A DNA stretch of 21,648 nucleotides from a virus: the IMG/VR virus record IMGVR_UViG_3300020122_000556, positions 1-21,648 of that record. The stretch is one strand, 5' to 3'. This document shows, one piece after another, positions 1-6,895 of the stretch (position 1 is its first letter; each line of letters starts with the position of its first letter). The position numbers were made by a program, and so were the translations under genes. The notes below the pieces were generated by a model, which worked only from the letters and a program-made list of their open reading frames with translations, did no database searches and was not told where the DNA came from.

Positions 1-127
1 GACCCGGACATCCCCGAGGGGGCCACCCCGGGGAGTCCGGACAGAGCAATCAATGGGATCTGGCGACCCCGGTGCTATCTGGCAGACTTACTGTAGCACC
101 ACCGCCGGCCAATTACAAGCCCGGGAG
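1..127. repeat. Left terminal inverted repeat (127 bp)
   Basis: The first 127 bases are the exact reverse complement of the last 127 bases (21522-21648), compared base by base; identity breaks at position 128. On the right the same sequence carries the 5' part of the exonuclease frame, so the left copy is an inverted duplicate of that coding end. It abuts the IS1595-like fragment directly. It may be a true end of a linear element or a foldback/assembly artefact; the sequence alone does not decide. Confidence 0.97.
4..40. other. Strong hairpin at the contig tip
   Basis: CCGGAC (4-9) pairs with GTCCGG (35-40), TCCCCG (11-16) with CGGGGA (29-34), and GGG (18-20) with CCC (26-28), with single A bulges at 10 and 17 and a five-base loop. 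That is about 15 GC-rich pairs. By symmetry the same hairpin occurs at 21609-21645. It could stop assembly or prime a foldback, or be part of a real terminus. Confidence 0.8.
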
Positions 128-424
128 CATGCCTATCCGGTTGTCGCCCAAGCCGTGATTGACTTGAGGAAAACTTGAACTCCTCATACCGTTACCTCCG
201 TGAAGCTCGGGTGCTCCCACTCTCCAGAGTAGAGAGCATTGTAGGTCGGCGCTTCGCTTCCGGCAGACAGACCGAGGAGCGAGCGGAAGCTGTTCATAGG
301 CCAAAAGCGCCGATTGAATCGGAAGGTGAACTCGTTCAGGTACGCCTGCAAGTGCTGTTGCCCTACGCCGTGATGCACCCCGTTCAGCCATGCCTTGAGG
401 TTCGAGAAGATGAGATGAATGCAC
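128..424 (-). mobile_element. IS1595-type insertion sequence remnant (transposase 3' end plus right end)
   Basis: A truncated insertion sequence. It contains the C-terminal part of an ISXO2/IS1595-like DDE transposase (stop at 184-186) and about 56 bp of downstream sequence that ends exactly where the 127-bp terminal repeat begins. The 5' two-thirds of the element are missing. Its inner edge is fused to a PAPS reductase-like gene near 418-430; the exact breakpoint cannot be fixed by eye. Family assignment rests on the transposase motif described in the overlapping entry. I could not identify a terminal inverted repeat or target duplication with confidence. Confidence 0.7.
184..424 (-). pseudogene. 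Truncated IS1595/ISXO2-like transposase, C-terminal fragment
   Basis: About 78 codons remain, ending at TGA 184-186. The peptide holds the signature C-terminal stretch of IS1595-family transposases: HLIFSNLKAWLNGVHHGV, then HLQAYLNEFTFRFNRR and a SLLGL segment ending in LYSGEWEHP. In full-length members this lies near the last catalytic acidic residue of the DDE domain. The N-terminal DNA-binding and most catalytic parts are absent, so it cannot transpose. The frame is open into the adjoining PAPS reductase-like sequence but carries no coding meaning there. Confidence 0.8.
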
Positions 425-712
425 CTTAAAGCGGTGCTCGACCATGTTGAAGAACGTCTTGCCAGAGCGGGCCACGACGAAGGGGAGCCCGGCCGCCTCG
501 GCCTGCGCTTGGGCGTGCTCCAGGGCTCCGGGCCACTCCACCTCCCCGAGGGAGGCATGCACGACCAGGACCTGGGTGGCGGGCACCACCTCCAGGAGGC
601 GGATGAGCAGCGCCTGGCTGTCCTTGCCGCCGCTGTGGTTGGCGACGAAGAGGGCGCCGGCTGCGATCAGGGCCGGGAGGCGGTCGGCTTCGGTGACTCG
701 GGGGGATTCCAT
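425..712 (-). pseudogene. PAPS reductase-like PP-loop protein, 5' fragment
   Basis: The first ~95 codons of an adenine-nucleotide alpha-hydrolase (PP-loop) protein of the CysH/phage PAPS reductase type. Visible are NHSGGKDSQALL (the ATP/PAPS-binding PP-loop, residues ~25-36), a following helix, VLVVHASLGEVEWPG, and ARSGKTFFNMVEHR. Family members continue for 100-150 more residues with a Cys-containing region, which is missing: the gene runs into IS1595-type sequence near 418-430. In phages such genes are found near DNA-modification or sulfur-metabolism functions; its role here is unknown. The ATG at 712 is preceded by TAGAGT and 6 bp, so it might be leaderless, but I see no good -35. Confidence 0.75.
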
Positions 713-751
713 GCTGCGACTCTAGCACATTCTTCTATTGTTGCGTCCCTA

Positions 752-780
752 TTGCGTTCGCTGTTTGTTCGTGGTAGCTT
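752..780 (+). promoter_or_regulatory. Promoter, probably leaderless, for the 787 operon
   Basis: TTGCGT (752-757), a 17-bp spacer, TAGCTT (775-780), then 6 bp to the ATG at 787. Transcription would start at or next to the start codon, and no Shine-Dalgarno sequence is present. Spacing and -35 core match the promoters at 9804 and 12897. A second TTGCGT lies at 741-746. Confidence 0.6.
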
Positions 781-786
781 GTGGAT

Positions 787-1119
787 ATGGCGAACACGAT
801 CATTCACCACCCCAGGGGTTGCCCGGGCTGGGTTCTCGATGTTCAGGTCGAGGTGACCTATCGCCTCGGCGAATTGGTTTCCCACCCCGCGGATGTCCTG
901 GCGTCCGGAGGGTCCTTCGCCGCAACCGTGCTGATCCACAACTCCCGGTTTTCGACGGCGCTCGGCCACATGAAACACGGCATAGCGATTCCGGTCCGGG
1001 CCCGCGCTCTGGCCCTCGCCCCCGGAACGGAGGTTGTCCTTTTCCTCGAAACGCCTGGCGCGATGAAACACCGTGAGCCGTGGTCTCGCTGGGGCGGCAG
1101 AATAGAGGCCCGCCCATGA
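787..1119 (+). CDS. Hypothetical protein, first gene of the left operon
   Basis: A 110-residue protein that I do not recognise. It looks globular and beta-rich, with alternating hydrophobic stretches such as GWVLDVQVEV, SFAATVLIHN and GTEVVLFLE, and no membrane segment or Cys cluster. High GC at third codon positions supports coding. ATG 787 is chosen over in-frame GTG 781 because it sits 6 bp after a -10-like TAGCTT, fitting a leaderless transcript. It is divergent from the PAPS reductase-like gene. Its TGA overlaps the ATG of the next gene (ATGA), so translation is probably coupled. Confidence 0.7.
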   Translation: MANTIIHHPRGCPGWVLDVQVEVTYRLGELVSHPADVLASGGSFAATVLIHNSRFSTALGHMKHGIAIPVRARALALAPGTEVVLFLETPGAMKHREPWSRWGGRIEARP

Positions 1120-1310
1120 CCCGCCCGGAGCGGGTAATCGAGGTCTGGGGCATCGCAGCGGGCCGAGGCTCCACGGCCGACGCCGCCCCCGGTGCGTTCA
1201 CCTGCCGACTTTACAGGTGGAACTCCGGCAGGCACGGTGAGTCGGCCGACTCGCCCGTTCCCGAAAACGACTGGCGGGTAATCCTCTCCCGCGTGGAGGT
1301 TGAACGATGA
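1116..1310 (+). CDS. Small hypothetical protein
   Basis: A 64-residue protein of unknown function. The sequence is polar with a compact hydrophobic core (FTCRLYRWNSG near residues 28-38, then DWRVILSRVEV at the C-terminus). It overlaps its neighbours on both sides by ATGA junctions (1116-1119 and 1307-1310), which fixes the start and indicates an operon. There is no signal peptide or known motif. Confidence 0.65.
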   Translation: MTRPERVIEVWGIAAGRGSTADAAPGAFTCRLYRWNSGRHGESADSPVPENDWRVILSRVEVER

Positions 1311-1732
1311 ACCGCGCCGCTCTCGCCTGCACCCTCACCCTGGCGGTCCTCTCCCTTGCGGGCTGCCGGACCGCCCGCCCCGACTCGTGTACCCCGTGCA
1401 CGGAAGACGGCCGGCCCTGCGTCCTCGACCAGGGCGAGTGCCGGCCGGTTGAGCCACCCACCAACGACCCGAGGAATTCCAGCACCATGAAACTAGAGCG
1501 CGTACAGACTTCACCCGTCCACTTCCACCACGACCCCTACGGCCAGATCGCGGCCTTCCTCGAAGGCGAGCGCGTCGGCGCCACAGTCCGCGTTTCCGAC
1601 CTCCCTATGGAGATCGCGCGGGTGAGCTGCGAGGAGATGTCCCTCCGGCTTGCCGAGCGCGGCCACAACGTCGAAGTGACCACCGACGACCCGAGCCGCA
1701 CGCCCGAGAGCTTCCTCCTGAAGCTGCTCTAG
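1307..1732 (+). CDS. Putative lipoprotein with a C-terminal globular part
   Basis: A 141-residue protein. Residues 1-20 form a lipoprotein signal: short basic N-terminus, hydrophobic core and lipobox LAGC with Cys20 as lipidation site. Residues 21-55 are Cys- and Pro-rich (DSCTPCTEDGRPCVL). From Met61 (ATG 1487) the composition changes to a soluble domain containing SPVHFHHDPYGQIAAFLEG. GAGGAA lies about 10 bases upstream of ATG 1487, so this part may also be made alone as an 81-residue cytoplasmic protein. Phage outer-membrane spanins are small lipoproteins, but no inner-membrane partner is seen, so I do not assign that role. Confidence 0.65.
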   Translation: MNRAALACTLTLAVLSLAGCRTARPDSCTPCTEDGRPCVLDQGECRPVEPPTNDPRNSSTMKLERVQTSPVHFHHDPYGQIAAFLEGERVGATVRVSDLPMEIARVSCEEMSLRLAERGHNVEVTTDDPSRTPESFLLKLL

Positions 1733-1762
1733 CCAACCGCCGCCTCACCGAAGGGAGCGACG

Positions 1763-2050
1763 ATGAAGAAGATTGACCCCGAAAAGGTCCGGCAGCTCGC
1801 GGAGCAACTGAACGTCTTCGGCACCGCGACCCGACTGTCGATCGCGGCCCACCTGGCCCAGAAGGAGATGAGCGTCGGGGAGATCCACGAAGCAGTGGAC
1901 GTCACCCTCTCTGGCGTCTCCCAGCACCTCGCCAAGATGAAGGCGTGGGGCATCGTGATCCCCCGCCGCGAGGCACAGACGATTTACTACCGCCTGGCCC
2001 CGGACCATCCCGTCACCACCGCCGTGCTCGGGCTGCTGGAGGGGGCATGA
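1763..2050 (+). CDS. ArsR-like winged-helix transcriptional regulator
   Basis: A 95-residue protein with the ArsR/SmtB winged-helix architecture: helix pair FGTATRLSIAAHLAQKEMSV (residues ~19-38), recognition region TLSGVSQHLAKMKAWGIV (~48-65) and beta wing RREAQTIYYRL. It lacks the usual metal-binding ELCVCDL-type cysteines, so it is unlikely to be a metal sensor. It probably acts as a dimeric DNA-binding repressor of phage operons. The start is supported by AAGGGAG 8-9 bases upstream of ATG 1763. Its stop overlaps the next start (ATGA). Target sites are unknown; the palindromes at 9826, 12919 and 20033 are candidates only. Confidence 0.85.
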   Translation: MKKIDPEKVRQLAEQLNVFGTATRLSIAAHLAQKEMSVGEIHEAVDVTLSGVSQHLAKMKAWGIVIPRREAQTIYYRLAPDHPVTTAVLGLLEGA

Positions 2051-2301
2051 GAGCGTTCCGCTGCGATTCGTGCGGCGAACTGTGCTCCCTGGAGGACGTC
2101 GCCCAGCTCGTAGTCACGCTCCCCGGCGCGGAGGACGAAAAGGGCGTCTCGCACCCCGTAGAGTGGATGTCTGTCGATGTATGCGGTACCTGTCTCGGCA
2201 GGTCAGCGCGGGAAGTCATAGAGGCTGCTTGCCTGGGCTTCGATGTCGCGTGGGGCGAGCGGAAAGCCCAGGCCAACGCGGAGAGCGAGGCCACGCCATG
2301 A
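2047..2301 (+). CDS. Small CxxC-type zinc-binding protein
   Basis: An 84-residue protein with an N-terminal CDSCGELC (Cys6, Cys9 and Cys13) and a second pair CGTC (~residues 46-49), a spacing typical of treble-clef or zinc-ribbon folds binding one zinc. An acidic linker separates the pairs and the tail is helical. It overlaps the ArsR-like gene by ATGA, so it is probably co-translated and may act with it. Exact function unknown. Confidence 0.7.
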   Translation: MRAFRCDSCGELCSLEDVAQLVVTLPGAEDEKGVSHPVEWMSVDVCGTCLGRSAREVIEAACLGFDVAWGERKAQANAESEATP

Positions 2302-2579
2302 CCCCCTCCCTCACCGATCGCATCCTGAAGCGCGCCCTTGCCCAGGCCGGCATCTCCATGGAAGAGGCGCGCGCGTCCTTCAAGCCGGGAAGCCCGCCAG
2401 CCATGCCGTTTTTCCGCGAAGTCGATCGAGCCAGGAAACTGGCGGGCGCGGCCGAACGATTGGCCGCGCTCCGTCGACGCCCGATCTCCCTAGGTCTCCA
2501 CCAGATGTGCCGTTGCTTCGTCGGGTTTCTGCCCACCCCACCCAGCCTCCCGCCCCACCGACCGCAGGACCCCGCCTAG
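2298..2579 (+). CDS. Hypothetical basic protein, last gene of the left operon
   Basis: A 93-residue protein of unknown function. Residues 1-60 are helical and basic (SLTDRILKRALAQAGISM; ARKLAGAAERLAALRRR). The last third is Pro-rich and low-complexity (PTPPSLPPHRPQDPA) and less convincing as folded protein. The start overlaps the preceding stop (ATGA). Its TAG at 2577-2579 overlaps the stop of the convergent head gene ending at 2576, leaving no room for a terminator. Confidence 0.55.
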   Translation: MTPSLTDRILKRALAQAGISMEEARASFKPGSPPAMPFFREVDRARKLAGAAERLAALRRRPISLGLHQMCRCFVGFLPTPPSLPPHRPQDPA

Positions 2580-3457
2580 CGCTGTCCCCTCCTCCTGAGC
2601 CGCCGAGCACACCGGCATGCAGGGTGTGCCGGCGGCCCCTTTCCTCCGCGCCCCGGGAACGTCCCGCCGATCGGCGCACGGGCCCCTTTGAGCGGCAGAC
2701 AGATCGCCTTGCAGGCCCCAGGGATCGGCACCCACTCCTGCTCCCAGACGTTTGGGTCGATCTGGCCGGCGCGGACCCCCTCCTTCCAGATGAGATCCTG
2801 GGACTCGGAGGCTGCCCGGATCGTCTCCGTCCTCGCGATCACCAGGGAGCGGGACCGGAGCTTCTTCCGCCCCTCGCGGGCGACCATGCGGGCCACCTGC
2901 TCCGGGGGGCGACCATCCGCTTCCAGCTCGGCCTGATAGGCGGAGAGCGCGTTCGCCCGCCGGACGTCGAGCCCCACCACATCCCGGATGAGCTTGGCCG
3001 ACGCCTCGACCGTCCGCCCGGCCGAGAAGCCCTCTGCGATAATCGAGCGGACCGCCTCAAGCTGGCCCGAGCCGATGCCCTGGATGAGGTCCCCCACAAG
3101 GTCGCGGGCGGCCTGGGTGGCGCCGGCACGGAAGAGGCCGAGGTCCACGGGGGGGAGGTCGAGCCCCTCGGCGAAGACGAGCTCGCCAGCCATGGAGGCC
3201 CGGAGGATGAGATCCTCGAAGAGCGGCACGAGGTCCACCTGCAGCCGGCCGAGCAGCGTGTCCAGGGCGACCGCGGCCCGGAGGCTCCCGTAGCCGACCG
3301 CCCCGCCGGCCAAGATCCGGGCGAGGAGCGATAGGTCGATCTCGGCCTGGGCTTCTTCGGCCGCCGTGACGATGACGGTGCGGATCGGCTGCTCGGCGCG
3401 GCCGGTGTAGGCGCGGATCACCCGCTGCTCGGGCGGGATCGGGAAGGCGAGGGGCAC
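2576..3457 (-). CDS. Head morphogenesis protein, Mu gpF / SPP1 gp7 family
   Basis: A 293-residue minor head protein. The C-terminal half has the family signature: IARTETIRAASESQDLIWKE (~residues 206-225), a tryptophan-containing WEQEWVPIPG, paired cysteines in GACKAICLPLKG, and the closing PPAHPACRCARRL. Known members are a few copies per procapsid, bound to portal or DNA, needed for head assembly. The N-terminal ~190 residues are a long helical region. GTG 3457 is chosen because it lies 7 bp after a TACACT -10-like hexamer and no Shine-Dalgarno is present. It is the last head gene on this strand; where a tail module would follow, the reading meets the convergent left operon. Confidence 0.88.
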   Translation of the reverse strand: MPLAFPIPPEQRVIRAYTGRAEQPIRTVIVTAAEEAQAEIDLSLLARILAGGAVGYGSLRAAVALDTLLGRLQVDLVPLFEDLILRASMAGELVFAEGLDLPPVDLGLFRAGATQAARDLVGDLIQGIGSGQLEAVRSIIAEGFSAGRTVEASAKLIRDVVGLDVRRANALSAYQAELEADGRPPEQVARMVAREGRKKLRSRSLVIARTETIRAASESQDLIWKEGVRAGQIDPNVWEQEWVPIPGACKAICLPLKGARAPIGGTFPGRGGKGPPAHPACRCARRLRRRGQR

Positions 3458-3464
3458 GGGTGGG

Positions 3465-3493
3465 AGTGTAGCAGCCGGCGGAAACGTGGATTC
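3465..3493 (-). promoter_or_regulatory. Late-type promoter of the gpF-like gene, leaderless
   Basis: On the minus strand: GAATCC (3493-3488), a 17-bp spacer, TACACT (3470-3465), then 7 bp to GTG 3457. The same layout occurs before the minus-strand genes starting at 9770 and 12875. No Shine-Dalgarno precedes the GTG. Confidence 0.5.
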
Positions 3494-3624
3494 AGGAATA
3501 ATTTCGGGACATTTTTACAGGCGGCTCGGTCGGTCACATGAGCTAAGCCGTGGTCCGCCAGCATGTTACGCCGTTTTGGGGAGGGACACCCGACGAGCCG
3601 ATTACATGAGGAGAAATCGAGAAG

Positions 3625-3651
3625 GGGCCGGGCGGTGCTTCCGCCCGGCCC
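3625..3651 (-). terminator. Hairpin terminator after the capsid operon
   Basis: A perfect 11-bp GC stem, GGGCCGGGCGG (3625-3635) and CCGCCCGGCCC (3641-3651), with a 5-base loop, 8 bp past the TAG of the gene ending at 3660. On the minus strand it is followed by CTTCTCGATTTCTCC, pyrimidine-rich rather than a clean T run, so termination efficiency is uncertain. Confidence 0.7.
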
Positions 3652-3659
3652 GGGGAAAC

Positions 3660-4103
3660 CTACTTCTTCTCGACCTTGCCGGCCGCCTCGCGGCGGGCCA
3701 GCTCGGCGTGGGCGGCCGCGCTGAACTTCTTGTCGTCGCCGTACTTCGCCAGATAGGCGTCGGGCTCCATGTTGAGCGTCCACGGCCCGTCCGCCGCCGC
3801 CTTGCCGTCGTCGGCGGGCTCCTCGCCCTCCTGCGGCGGGGGCGGGGAGAGACGCTCCCCGATGCCCTTCGCTACGTGGTCGAGCGCCTCGTGCTCCGAT
3901 GTCAGCTCGTATTCGCTGTCCACGGCGAGCACGCCCCCGCCCGGCCCCATATGGGCCTTGAGTGCCTTCATCTTGATCGTCTTCTCCGGCATGACTTCTA
4001 CCTCCCGCGGCGCGAACCGCACGCCGCTCCATGGGTCGTGAGGGGGCTCCGGCCCCAGGGTCGGAGCTTTGTCGATCGTTACGCTGCCGTGCTTCTCTTC
4101 CAC
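3660..4103 (-). CDS. Small head-module protein after the capsid gene
   Basis: A 147-residue protein from GTG 4103, which has GGGCGGAG upstream and lies just after the capsid stop. An in-frame ATG at 3992 (110 residues) has GGGAGG nine bases upstream and may be the main start, because the conserved-looking part begins there with TIKMKALKAHMGPGGG and DSEYELTSEHEALDHV. That arrangement, a short beta strand followed by an acidic 'position' motif, is common in small phage proteins between capsid and connector genes. The middle is Pro/Glu-rich and the C-terminus Lys-rich. The exact role is not known. Confidence 0.7.
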   Translation of the reverse strand: MEEKHGSVTIDKAPTLGPEPPHDPWSGVRFAPREVEVMPEKTIKMKALKAHMGPGGGVLAVDSEYELTSEHEALDHVAKGIGERLSPPPPQEGEEPADDGKAAADGPWTLNMEPDAYLAKYGDDKKFSAAAHAELARREAAGKVEKK

Positions 4104-4116
4104 GAGGACTCCGCCC

Positions 4117-5733
4117 TTACGCCGGGGCGTTGTCGAAGGTGCCGGCGACGAAGGCCTCCGGGCGCCGAACGGCGAGACCGAGCCGCTCCTCACCCAGGAC
4201 CGTCACCAGGTTGTTGGTGAAGTCGTTCTCGTTCTGGTCGGCGAACCGGATGTTGGCCTGCTCGCGGTCGTAGAGAGTAGCGGCCCGGGCGAAGTCCCCT
4301 GCGAGCCAGGTGTCCGCCTTGATCGCGCGGGTCACGACCAGAGGCATCCGCCAGAGGCTCTGGCCGGCCGCGTAGGGGTTGAGGCCGGTCATGGACGACT
4401 CGCTGTCCACCCAGATGTACTCCCCGGTGGTCGACTTCTCCAGCTCGATCCCCTCCCAGACGGTCGGGTGGATGATGACGCCCGACGCCTCGAAGTCGGC
4501 AAGCTCGAGGAGCGTGCGGCTCCGGCGGATGGCGTCGGTCTTCGTGTCGCCGTGGGTGCCGGCGCTCCATTTATAGGCCTGGATATCCGGGTCGGTCAGG
4601 AGGCCCGAGATCTGGTTGCCAGTGCCCGTCGCGTACAGGAGCGCGATGTCCTCCTTGCGGAGAATGCCGTAGATCAGATCGGAGTCGATGCCCTGGCGCA
4701 GGCCCGGCATGTCGGCGAGCACCTGCCGGGTGAGCTTCATGTAGTTGGCGATGACCTGGACGTTCGCCGTCCTCTCCTCGAAGAACATCTGGGCTTCGGG
4801 CTTCTGCGCACCCTCCGCGACGAAGTCCGAGGAGCCGTAGTTGTTCATCCGTAGGGCCGTGATGGTACCGGTGGCGGGTGAGACGGTGCCGCTCGCGACC
4901 GCCATCGTGTAGGTGTTGGCACTGAGCACTTTGATGTAGCCGGCGATGTTGTAACCGGCCTGGTTCGCCCCGGCGATCTGGATGCGGTCGTGGTCATCGT
5001 AGCCGTGGGCGGTCTGTGTAATCGTCGCGAGGCCCCCGGTCTGGGTGATCGAGGTCACGGCAGATGGGGTGAGACCGGTGAAACCCTTCTGGCGGATGTA
5101 GACGATGTGCTGGCGGTCGACCGGCACCATGGGGATCAGGTCCCGGATGCGGAGAGACCGGCGGGTGAGCGGCATGTATCCGGGCACGAACAGCGGCGAG
5201 ATGAAGTTGGGGGAGGCGGTGGTGCCGAGAGCCTTGCGGACCTCGGCCGCCGGCACGCCCATGAAGGCCGGCTCCTGGCCGAAGCTCTTCATCGCGAGGG
5301 TGGGGAGGGAGTTGGCGCGGGTGGTCCCGTTGCCGTAGGACTCGAAGCTCGCGCGGGCGCCCTCGATCGTCTCCAGGAGCCGCTCGCCGGCGGTCTTGTA
5401 GGTGTCGCCGTCGCCGCCCGGCATGCCACCGCCGCGCTGGAGGGCCTTCTGGAGCTCGTCCATCTGCTCCCAGCGCTTCGTGAGGTCGCCCTTGACGGCG
5501 ACCAGTTCCTTCTGCGCCTCGGCGATGGCCTTCAGGTTGTCGTCGAGGCTCTTCTCCAGCTCGACCATCTTCTTGCCGTGCTCAGCCGACGCTTCCGGCC
5601 GCTCGCCGCGGGCCTTCATGGCCTCCAGGTCGGCTTTGTTGGCGTCCAGCTCTTTCTTGATCGAAGCGAGCGTCTTGTTGACATCGGCGTTGCTCGCGAT
5701 GACTTCGGCTTGGATCTCTTCGACGGTCGGCAT
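4117..5733 (-). CDS. HK97-fold major capsid protein with an inserted beta domain
   Basis: A 538-residue HK97-type capsid protein. Residues ~1-100 form a charged coiled coil like the scaffolding delta domain normally removed by the prohead protease. The mature fold is recognisable from IRDLIPMVPVDRQHIVYIRQ (~196-215), FVAEGAQKPEAQM, YMKLTRQVLADMP, the ATGTGNQISGLL loop and FTNNLVTVLGEERLGLAVR near the C-terminus. Between VYIRQ and FVAEGA, where HK97 has the E-loop, lies an extra ~70-residue beta-rich domain (224-294: ITQTGGLATITQTAHGY, IQIAGANQAGYN, ANTYTMAV), which resembles the FCCH-like modules found in other phage structural proteins. ATG 5733 gives a sensible start; longer in-frame sequence reads into the protease gene. 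The gene lies directly downstream of the protease, in the usual order. Confidence 0.93.
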   Translation of the reverse strand: MPTVEEIQAEVIASNADVNKTLASIKKELDANKADLEAMKARGERPEASAEHGKKMVELEKSLDDNLKAIAEAQKELVAVKGDLTKRWEQMDELQKALQRGGGMPGGDGDTYKTAGERLLETIEGARASFESYGNGTTRANSLPTLAMKSFGQEPAFMGVPAAEVRKALGTTASPNFISPLFVPGYMPLTRRSLRIRDLIPMVPVDRQHIVYIRQKGFTGLTPSAVTSITQTGGLATITQTAHGYDDHDRIQIAGANQAGYNIAGYIKVLSANTYTMAVASGTVSPATGTITALRMNNYGSSDFVAEGAQKPEAQMFFEERTANVQVIANYMKLTRQVLADMPGLRQGIDSDLIYGILRKEDIALLYATGTGNQISGLLTDPDIQAYKWSAGTHGDTKTDAIRRSRTLLELADFEASGVIIHPTVWEGIELEKSTTGEYIWVDSESSMTGLNPYAAGQSLWRMPLVVTRAIKADTWLAGDFARAATLYDREQANIRFADQNENDFTNNLVTVLGEERLGLAVRRPEAFVAGTFDNAPA

Positions 5734-5773
5734 CGTGCCGGCCCTTTCCCCCGCGCGGTGCGGGTGCTGAGAG

Positions 5774-6550
5774 TTAGGCCGCGATCCGGCCGCGCTTCCG
5801 GAGGGATTCCAGGAGCGGGGACAGGTCGGGTTGCTTCTTCTCGGCTTCCGCGGGGGTGGATTCGGGCGGCGTCGCCTTCGGCGAGGTGCCACTCTCCGGC
5901 GCCAGCAGTGCCTTGAGCGTGCCGCTCTGGGCTCCCAGCTCCTCATGAAGACGGAGGAGCGTCAGGGCGACGCGCCGTTCATCGGCCGAGAGCTTCGCGC
6001 TCTTCCGGGCCAGGGTGAAGCTCTTCAATACGTACGGCAGCTCGCTCAAGTTGTCGAGCATGTCGGCTTCGAGCGATTTGACGGCGAGGATGGTGGCGAG
6101 CGGGTTGGCCGGGTCGAGGTCGACCGGCCCGCACTCCTTGATGCCCAACTCCTTCAGGTCGAGCGTCTCGATCGGGTAGCCATCCGGGTCCTCGCCGTCG
6201 ATCGAGACAGAAGCGCGGATGATCTTCGCCCGGAAGGAGTAGCGGGAGAGCGTGCCATCCTTGACCATCTCCAAGCAGTCATCGCCGCTGGTGGTCTTGC
6301 TCACGTAGCCGACGGTCAGGAGGCCGAAGCCATCCTCCTCGGCGTGCCGGACTACCCCTAGCAGTTGCTCGTGGTTCCGCATGAGCTTGATCTGGCCCTG
6401 GGGGAGGCGCTCGGCGACCGATTTGGAGAAGGCGCCCGGCATGACCCGCATGCCCTGGAGATCCCGGTTGCCGAAGACGGCAGCGTAGGCCGTAATCTCG
6501 CGCCGGCCGGTGTCTGCGGCGAGCTCTACCTCAATGGGGATGCTGAGCAT
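5774..6550 (-). CDS. HK97-type prohead protease (peptidase U35 family)
   Basis: A 258-residue serine protease of the herpesvirus-assemblin/HK97 gp4 fold that cleaves the capsid delta domain during head maturation. The N-terminal domain (~1-125) shows YAAVFGNRD, the PGAFSKSV motif, the catalytic His in MRNHEQLLG (His60) and the serine region DGTLSRYSFRA (Ser102/Ser105, with Ser105 the likelier nucleophile). The following ~130 residues are a charged helical extension. It sits between the small gene ending at 6558 and the capsid gene, with the same orientation, the standard portal-protease-capsid order. Confidence 0.92.
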   Translation of the reverse strand: MLSIPIEVELAADTGRREITAYAAVFGNRDLQGMRVMPGAFSKSVAERLPQGQIKLMRNHEQLLGVVRHAEEDGFGLLTVGYVSKTTSGDDCLEMVKDGTLSRYSFRAKIIRASVSIDGEDPDGYPIETLDLKELGIKECGPVDLDPANPLATILAVKSLEADMLDNLSELPYVLKSFTLARKSAKLSADERRVALTLLRLHEELGAQSGTLKALLAPESGTSPKATPPESTPAEAEKKQPDLSPLLESLRKRGRIAA

Positions 6551-6557
6551 GTCGGCC

Positions 6558-6884
6558 TCAAGTTTCTACCGGCGGAGCCGGTGTGTCAACTTCCGGGGCG
6601 CCGACAGGCTGGACGTCGAACCCCAACGATGCGAGCCGTGCGGCGGCCTTCTCCGCCCGCTCGGCCTCGACCATGGCCGCCCTTTCCGCGCTCGGCTCGT
6701 CGTCAAAGGCGATGCCCTCCGGATCGTCGCGGCAGTCCCAGACGCCGCGGAACTCCCATACGCCAGACTCGGCTTTCTGGATTTCCAAGGCCATGCCGAG
6801 GGGATGCAGGAATAGTCGATTGATCTCCTGCAAGTAGCCGCGCCCCTGAAACTCAATCGGGTCGATGTATCTCACCTCGGCCAT
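6558..6884 (-). CDS. Small protein between portal and protease
   Basis: A 108-residue acidic protein starting MAEVRYIDPIEFQ. It contains INRLFLHPLGMALEI and VWEFRGVWDCRDDPEGIAFD, then a coiled-coil-like Glu/Ala-rich helix (SAERAAMVEAERAEKAAARL). Short proteins with a 'hPLGhal' segment and a DDPEGI-type loop are frequent in head modules of siphophage-like genomes, but I know no assigned function. It lies 11 bp downstream of the portal stop and 7 bp upstream of the protease start, within the operon. Confidence 0.75.
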   Translation of the reverse strand: MAEVRYIDPIEFQGRGYLQEINRLFLHPLGMALEIQKAESGVWEFRGVWDCRDDPEGIAFDDEPSAERAAMVEAERAEKAAARLASLGFDVQPVGAPEVDTPAPPVET

Positions 6885-6895
6885 GTGCGCTCCCC

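Larger units (their letters stand above)
3458..3659. other. Non-coding gap inside the head module
   Basis: About 200 bp without a credible gene. It holds the promoter of the gpF-like gene (3465-3493), a lower-GC stretch at 3488-3610 containing AATAATTTC and GGGACATTTTTACAGG, and the terminator of the upstream gene (3625-3651). The lower GC differs from the surrounding DNA and may mark a junction from recombination; no terminal repeats or transposase remain to prove it. Confidence 0.6.

Noticed and set aside
2243-3334. 363-residue plus-strand open frame
   Set aside because: It overlaps the gpF-like gene on the other strand, is Pro/Arg-rich low-complexity protein, and has no family features; a GC-rich shadow.
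4990-5916. 308-residue plus-strand frame over the capsid
   Set aside because: Antisense shadow of the capsid gene.
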